A stretch of DNA of 64,000 nucleotides, from the NCBI GenBank assembly GCA_963837265.1, contig CAWIMQ010000006.1, positions 248,001-312,000 on the forward strand, in the 5' to 3' direction. This document shows, in pieces, positions 59,956 to 64,000 of the stretch; the first letter of the stretch is position 1, and each line of letters opens with the position of its first letter. Under the pieces are notes generated by a model, which saw only the letters and a list, made by a program, of their open reading frames with translations, did not search any database and was not told the origin of the DNA. The position numbers were made by a program, and so were the translations under genes. The DNA comes from DATBLE01 sp963837265. GTDB lineage: Bacteria; Actinomycetota; Thermoleophilia; Gaiellales; Gaiellaceae.

Positions 59956-60689
59956 CCCGCACGCAGGGTGCGCAGCCGGAAGCCGCCGTGCTCCTCGTAC
60001 GACGAGGTGACCACTGCCAGGACCTCGCGCGCGCCTCGCTCGGTCAGGCCGGCTGCGCGGGCGTCCGCCAGGGGGCTGCGCAACAGGGCCTCCATCCCGG
60101 CGAGCCCGTCCACGGAGAGCGCGAGGGAGCCGGGAGCGCAGGACGCGCACACCGTCCCGCCCGCGCGCGCCGAGTAGCCGGCGAGCGGGCCGTCCGCGCC
60201 GCACTCGGCACAGCTGCCGACGTGGGGCAGGTAGCCGGACAGCCAGAGGAGCTTGAGCTGGAACGAGAGCCCGAGCGGGTCGAGCTCGGGCCGCACGCCT
60301 GCCGGCGCCTCGTCGAGCAGCTCGAGGAACCTGGCCAGCGCGCCGAATGCCCGCTCGTTCGCCTCCTGCTCCGTGAACAGGCGCAGCATCGCCTCCGCCC
60401 CGACGAGGCCGACCGCGAGCCGGTACGGGTTCTCCCGCACGGCGCGGTGCGGGCGGACGAGCTCGACCCCGGTGATCGTGTCCAGCTCGCCTCTCCCGTG
60501 ATGCAGCAGCAGCTCGACGTGGCCTAGCGGCTCGAGCCGCCCCCCGACGCGGGAGGTCGTCCGGCGGATGCCCTTGGCGATCGCTCCGACGCGCCCGCGG
60601 TCGGCGGTGTACAGGTGGAGGATCCGGTCCGCCTCCGCGTAGCGAAGCGACCGGAGCACGACCGCCTCCGTCTTGTAGGTCCGGCCCAT
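59952..60689 (-). CDS. recO: DNA repair protein RecO
   Basis: RecO helps load RecA onto SSB-coated DNA. The 245-aa protein has the OB-fold start YKTEAVVLRSLRYAEADRIL, a helical core, and a Cys4 zinc site (CAECG...VCASCAPGS). A TACACT box (60701-60696) lies six bases before the ATG, so it is probably leaderless. Neighbours are mutM upstream and a GNAT gene downstream. Confidence 0.93.
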   Translation of the reverse strand: MGRTYKTEAVVLRSLRYAEADRILHLYTADRGRVGAIAKGIRRTTSRVGGRLEPLGHVELLLHHGRGELDTITGVELVRPHRAVRENPYRLAVGLVGAEAMLRLFTEQEANERAFGALARFLELLDEAPAGVRPELDPLGLSFQLKLLWLSGYLPHVGSCAECGADGPLAGYSARAGGTVCASCAPGSLALSVDGLAGMEALLRSPLADARAAGLTERGAREVLAVVTSSYEEHGGFRLRTLRAG

Positions 60690-60695
60690 ACCGCG

Positions 60696-60701
60696 AGTGT
60701 A
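60696..60701 (-). promoter_or_regulatory. -10-like box for leaderless recO
   Basis: TACACT (read 60701-60696) ends six bases before the recO ATG at 60689, with no ribosome site. The 89-base gap to mutM holds no other signal I recognise. Confidence 0.45.
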
Positions 60702-60778
60702 GAGATGGCAGAGGCGGCCCAGGCTCTCTCCTCTTCCCCGTGCACCCGCCCCGGTCCCGATCGCCCAGGGCGCAGCGA

Positions 60779-61576
60779 TCAGCGCTGGCAGCCCGGGCAG
60801 TACCAGGTGCCCCGCCCGCCCGCACGCGTCTTCTCGACGAGCGTCCCGCAGCGCTCGCACGGCTCCCCGGCCCGGCCGTACACACGGAACTCGCGCTGCA
60901 TCCGGCCCCCCGTGTAGGCGCCGTCGCCGAGGTCGGCCCCCTGCCGGCGGATCCCGAGCCGGAGCGCACGGCGGATGCCGTCGCGCAGTGCGGCCACCTC
61001 CGCCCCGGTCAGCTCCCCGGCCGGCCGAAGTGGATGAATTCCCGCGTGCCAGAGCGACTCGTCCGCGTAGATGTTGCCCAACCCGGCAACCGTCCGCTGG
61101 TCGAGAACGGCCGCCTTCACGGGTGCGCGCCGCCCCGCCAGCCGGCGGGCGAGGAAGGCCGTGGTGAACCGCCGGCCGAGCGGCTCCGGCCCGAGGCGGA
61201 TCGCCAGGTGCTCGTCGGCTTCCTCCGGCTCGAGGAGGAGCCAGGTACCGAAGCGCCGGAGGTCGCGGTAGGCGATTCGTGCACCGTTCTCGAGCACGAG
61301 AGCCGCCCGCTCGTGACTCGCCGGCCCGTACCGGAAGCCGCCGGTCATGCGCAGATGGACGAGCAGGACCCGGCCGTCCTCCAGCCGCACGAGCAGGTAC
61401 TTGCCTCGCCGCTCGACGGAGGACACGAGTCCGCCGGCGAGACCGGCGGCAACCAGGGCGGGATCCTCGGGGCGCGTCAGCCGCGGGTCGTGGATCTCGG
61501 CGGCGGCGATCCGCCGCCCCTCGATCCGGGCCGCGAGGCGGCCGCGCTCGGTCTCGACTTCGGGCAGCTCGGGCAC
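60779..61576 (-). CDS. mutM: Formamidopyrimidine-DNA glycosylase family protein
   Basis: This 265-aa Fpg/Nei enzyme removes oxidised bases and nicks abasic sites. After Met removal the catalytic Pro-Glu start is seen (PELPEVETERGRLA). It has the H2TH region AGLGNIYADESLWHAGIHPL and the C-terminal zinc finger CERCGTLVEKTRAGGRGTWY-CPGC. The GTG overlaps the stop of the phosphorylase gene by one base. Confidence 0.93.
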   Translation of the reverse strand: MPELPEVETERGRLAARIEGRRIAAAEIHDPRLTRPEDPALVAAGLAGGLVSSVERRGKYLLVRLEDGRVLLVHLRMTGGFRYGPASHERAALVLENGARIAYRDLRRFGTWLLLEPEEADEHLAIRLGPEPLGRRFTTAFLARRLAGRRAPVKAAVLDQRTVAGLGNIYADESLWHAGIHPLRPAGELTGAEVAALRDGIRRALRLGIRRQGADLGDGAYTGGRMQREFRVYGRAGEPCERCGTLVEKTRAGGRGTWYCPGCQR

Positions 61577-62874
61577 TACCCGATCGTGTCGAGGACGATG
61601 CTCCGCACGGGCGGCGGCTCGGCGCCGAGCTCGTAGGCGGCGAGCACCTCGGCAGCCGCGTCGGCAGCCGACGCCTCGTCGCGCGCGTGCACCTCCGCGA
61701 GCACGTCGCCGGCGGCAACCTCGTCGCCTCGCTTCCGACGGCAGACGACCCCGACCCCGTGGTCGATTACGTCGTCCTTCGCCCGCCGGCCCGCGCCGAG
61801 GTGGAGCGCGGCGTGGCCGACGCCGACCGCGCCGAGGCGCCGGACGAAGCCGGCCGCGGCCGCTCTCACCTCGCGGACGACGGGCGCCTCCGGGAGCGCG
61901 TCCGGATCGGGGTTGCCCCCCTGAGCGCGAACCCAGCGCTCGTAGGCGGCCAGCGCAGATCCGTCGGCGACGGCGGCCTCGGCACGCTTGCGGCCGGCGG
62001 CCTCGTCGACGCCGAGATCGGAGCGCGCCAGCAGGTGCGCGACGGAGGCGAGCACGAGCTCCGAGAAGTCCGCCGGCCCTTCGCCCCGGACGGTGTCGAA
62101 CGCCTCACGGATCTCGAGCGCGTTGCCGACCGCGTTCCCGAGCGGCTGGTCCATGTCGGTGAGCATGCAGACGACGTCGCGCCCGGCGCGACGGCCGAGG
62201 TCGATCATCGTCTCCGCGAGGGCCAGCGCGTCCTCGAGCGTCTTCATGAACGCTCCGTCTCCGACCTTCACGTCGAGGACGACGGCATCGGCGCCGCCGG
62301 CGAGCTTCTTCGACATGATGCTGGCCGCGATCAGCGAGATGTTGTCCACGGTCGCGGTCACGTCGCGTAGGGCGTAGATCCGCTTGTCGGCGGGGACCAG
62401 GTCGGCGCTCTGGCCGATCACCGCGAGGCCGATCTCGCGTACCTGCGCGACGAACTCCTCGGTGCTCAACTCGACTCTGTAGCCGGGGATCGCCTCCAGC
62501 TTGTCGATCGTGCCCCCCGTGTGGCCGAGCCCGCGGCCGCTCATCTTGCCGAACGGAACCCCGCAGGCGGCGACGATCGGCCCGATCGCGATCGACGTCT
62601 TGTCGCCCACGCCCCCGGTCGAGTGCTTGTCGACGCAGCGCCGGCCGAGCGCCGCTCCCAGGTCGATCGTCTCGCCGCTCGCGATCATCGCGTCGGTGAG
62701 CGCGTGCGTCTCGGCGCCCGAGAGGCCCTTGAAATACACGGCCATCAGGAAGGCGGCCATCTGGTACTCGGGAACCTCGTCCCGTACGTAGCCGAGCACG
62801 AGCTCGCGGATCTCCTCGGCGGCCAGCTGGCCTCCGTCCCGCTTGCGCTCGATCAGCTCGGCAGCACGGATCAC
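61576..62874 (-). CDS. deoA: Pyrimidine-nucleoside (thymidine) phosphorylase
   Basis: The 432-aa enzyme cleaves pyrimidine (deoxy)nucleosides with phosphate. It shows the signature VDKHSTGGVGDKTSIAIGP, SGRGLGHTGGTIDKLEAIPG, and a C-terminal biotin-like domain with KRGDEVAAGDVLAEVHA. GTG 62874 overlaps the methyltransferase stop (GTGA). It works together with deoB, whose end lies upstream, to feed ribose phosphates into central metabolism. Confidence 0.93.
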   Translation of the reverse strand: MIRAAELIERKRDGGQLAAEEIRELVLGYVRDEVPEYQMAAFLMAVYFKGLSGAETHALTDAMIASGETIDLGAALGRRCVDKHSTGGVGDKTSIAIGPIVAACGVPFGKMSGRGLGHTGGTIDKLEAIPGYRVELSTEEFVAQVREIGLAVIGQSADLVPADKRIYALRDVTATVDNISLIAASIMSKKLAGGADAVVLDVKVGDGAFMKTLEDALALAETMIDLGRRAGRDVVCMLTDMDQPLGNAVGNALEIREAFDTVRGEGPADFSELVLASVAHLLARSDLGVDEAAGRKRAEAAVADGSALAAYERWVRAQGGNPDPDALPEAPVVREVRAAAAGFVRRLGAVGVGHAALHLGAGRRAKDDVIDHGVGVVCRRKRGDEVAAGDVLAEVHARDEASAADAAAEVLAAYELGAEPPPVRSIVLDTIG

Positions 62875-63578
62875 GGCGTGCAGACGAAGACGGCGACGTG
62901 CCGCGAGCAAACGAGCGGCCCGTCGAAGAACGGAAGGTTGTCCGCTAGGTGGCGGGCGTTGATGCTTGCGCTGACGAAGCCGTGCGCTGCCTCTCGGTCG
63001 GGAAACGTGATCGCGCCGCGCACGTCCCTGCGCCCGACGACCGTGAAGTGCCGGAGCAGCGGCCACTCGCCGTTCTCCGCGCTGAAAATGTACTCGGGGA
63101 CATAGCCGACGAGATCCCAGAGCTCCGCAAGCGTGCGCTGGCTGTTCGTGGCCGCCACCAGCCGCCCGCCGGGCCGGAGGACGCGCCGAACCTCACGCAG
63201 GGCCCGATTCAGGTCGGGCACGTGAAAGAGCACCCAGGCGGCCAGGACGCAGTCGAACGCACCGTCGGCGAACGGGAGGTCCTGCACGTCGCCGACGATC
63301 GCCTCCACGCCTCGATCCCGGGTCAGCTCTACCATCCGCGGCGACTGGTCGACGGCGTACACCTCCGCGCCGAGCTCGCCCGCGATCCGCCCGGCCAGTT
63401 CGCCCTGGCCGGGTCCCACCTCGAGCACGCGGCGCGGATCCCCCTCGGCGACCGCCTCGAACGCGACGTCGCGAGCGTTCGGCCCCGTGGATGTTCCCTG
63501 AACGGCAGCTCTGCGCGCGAGCCTGGCCTCGTCCGCGTACTCCTCCCGCACGAGCGCCGGGTTGTTCAGCGCGCTCAT
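62871..63578 (-). CDS. SAM-dependent methyltransferase
   Basis: The 235-aa protein shows motif I VLEVGPGQGELAGRIA, AVDQSPRMVELTRDRGVEAI, FDCVLAAWVLFHVPD and RVLRPGGRLVAATNS of UbiE/type-11 methyltransferases. The substrate is not clear. The ATG at 63578 is used; frames further upstream read into repeat sequence. It sits between deoB and deoA, so it may be part of that operon. Confidence 0.82.
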   Translation of the reverse strand: MSALNNPALVREEYADEARLARRAAVQGTSTGPNARDVAFEAVAEGDPRRVLEVGPGQGELAGRIAGELGAEVYAVDQSPRMVELTRDRGVEAIVGDVQDLPFADGAFDCVLAAWVLFHVPDLNRALREVRRVLRPGGRLVAATNSQRTLAELWDLVGYVPEYIFSAENGEWPLLRHFTVVGRRDVRGAITFPDREAAHGFVSASINARHLADNLPFFDGPLVCSRHVAVFVCTP

Positions 63579-63611
63579 GTGCCAGTCCGGTCGGCTCGTC
63601 GTCGGATTTTC

Positions 63612-63738
63612 GCGGCCGCGACCGACTTGGCGGGCGCGGCCCACCACCGGTAACAGGGGTGCGGCCTGCTCGGGGAGGGGGGCTCGCGGGGGGAACCGGC
63701 CGTTCCCCCCGCGTAAGCGAGCTCGCGCGAAGCGCGAG
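63612..63738 (+). repeat. Copy of the ~120-bp palindromic repeat, 3' of deoB
   Basis: It has CGCGGCCGCGACCGACTTGG, GGCGGGCGCGGCCCA and a stem CGCGGGGGGAACC / GGTTCCCCCCGCG-like (63688-63716), close to the copy at 19866. It ends shortly before the deoB stop. The 166-base gap holds nothing else I recognise. Confidence 0.55.
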
Positions 63739-63744
63739 GAGCGG

Positions 63745-64000
63745 TCATTCGACGATCGGCTGACCCGGCAGGCGGCGCCCGGGCGCCTTCCCGCCGAGCC
63801 AGGCGTTGACGGTCGCGCCGACGTCGGCGAACTCCCCCTCGTGTCGCCGCCCGTCGGCGTTCTTGCCGTGCACGTAGGCGAGCAGGAGTGCGTGCTCGCG
63901 GGAGTGGTCGGTGGAGGGAGTGGTCGGGTCGCAGCCGTGGTCGGAGGTGAGGATCAGGAGGTCGCCCGGGCGGAGCGCCTCGAGGATGTCGGGCAGCCGG
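63745..64000 (-). CDS. deoB: Phosphopentomutase, C-terminal fragment
   Basis: The visible 84 residues include SDHGCDPTTPSTDHSREH (metal ligands of the alkaline-phosphatase superfamily) and GEFADVGATVNAWLGG, the DeoB C-terminus. DeoB interconverts ribose-1- and ribose-5-phosphate, matching the nearby phosphorylase. The 5' part lies outside the window. Confidence 0.93.
   Translation of the reverse strand, partial: RLPDILEALRPGDLLILTSDHGCDPTTPSTDHSREHALLLAYVHGKNADGRRHEGEFADVGATVNAWLGGKAPGRRLPGQPIVE

Overview
The window is a GC-rich (roughly 70 %) bacterial chromosome segment, packed with genes on both strands and with no rRNA, tRNA or CRISPR visible. The gene set (SepF, DivIVA, Rip1/RseP, MEP isoprenoid genes, DnaE2/ImuB, PPDK with its regulatory kinase, MurA with Asp in place of the catalytic Cys), heavy GTG start usage, many GTGA/ATGA stop-start overlaps and TANNNT -10 boxes 6-10 nt before start codons suggest an actinobacterium. 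A deep branch such as Thermoleophilia (Gaiellales/Solirubrobacterales) is my inference; no marker RNA is present to prove it.

Layout. 3-3835 (+): end of a class I lanthipeptide-type locus, lanC (truncated by the window) followed by lanB. 3970-26155 (-): a long leftward run of core genes. Read in transcription order it is murA, a degenerate hisB-like gene, ridA, CCA-transferase, pgeF, yggS, (a plus-strand P-loop kinase gene inserted here), sepF, yggT, divIVA, DUF167, traR/dksA-like, lspA, rluD, rpsB, tsf, pyrH, frr, uppS, cdsA, dxr, rseP, ispG, proS, an XRE regulator, a small monooxygenase-like gene, a methyltransferase and trpS. It couples cell wall and division, translation, isoprenoid and phospholipid synthesis. 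26204-36674: mixed accessory genes (HD hydrolase, a large secreted Ig-like protein, class V aminotransferase, exo/endonuclease-phosphatase, GT4 glycosyltransferase, small membrane proteins, a divergent pair of GH15 genes). 36686-42842: a DNA-damage mutagenesis region with dnaE2 (split by a one-base frameshift), a bicupin gene, two small genes, a three-copy 120-bp repeat array, and imuB behind two LexA-type boxes.

42927-50684: VOC protein, alpha/beta hydrolase-adenylate cyclase fusion, GNAT, greA, aldo/keto reductase, gamma-glutamyltransferase, comB, B-box rhomboid, YbhB/PEBP protein. 50975-55443: ppdK, peptidase E, a 52-aa membrane protein, and the PPDK regulatory protein. 55483-57932: two-component system and a secreted protein. 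57961-64000: glyS, GNAT, recO, mutM, pyrimidine-nucleoside phosphorylase, methyltransferase and the 3' end of deoB.

The most interesting non-coding signals are a leader before trpS with mutually exclusive pairings that could hide or free the ribosome binding site, a dispersed ~120-bp palindromic repeat family at five places, a near-identical 40-nt leader shared by cdsA and a histidine kinase gene, and convergent gene pairs that end on a shared CTAG. The most interesting protein signals are the HisB-like protein that has lost most metal-binding histidines, MurA Asp117, the dnaE2 frameshift, and two 52-codon membrane protein genes.
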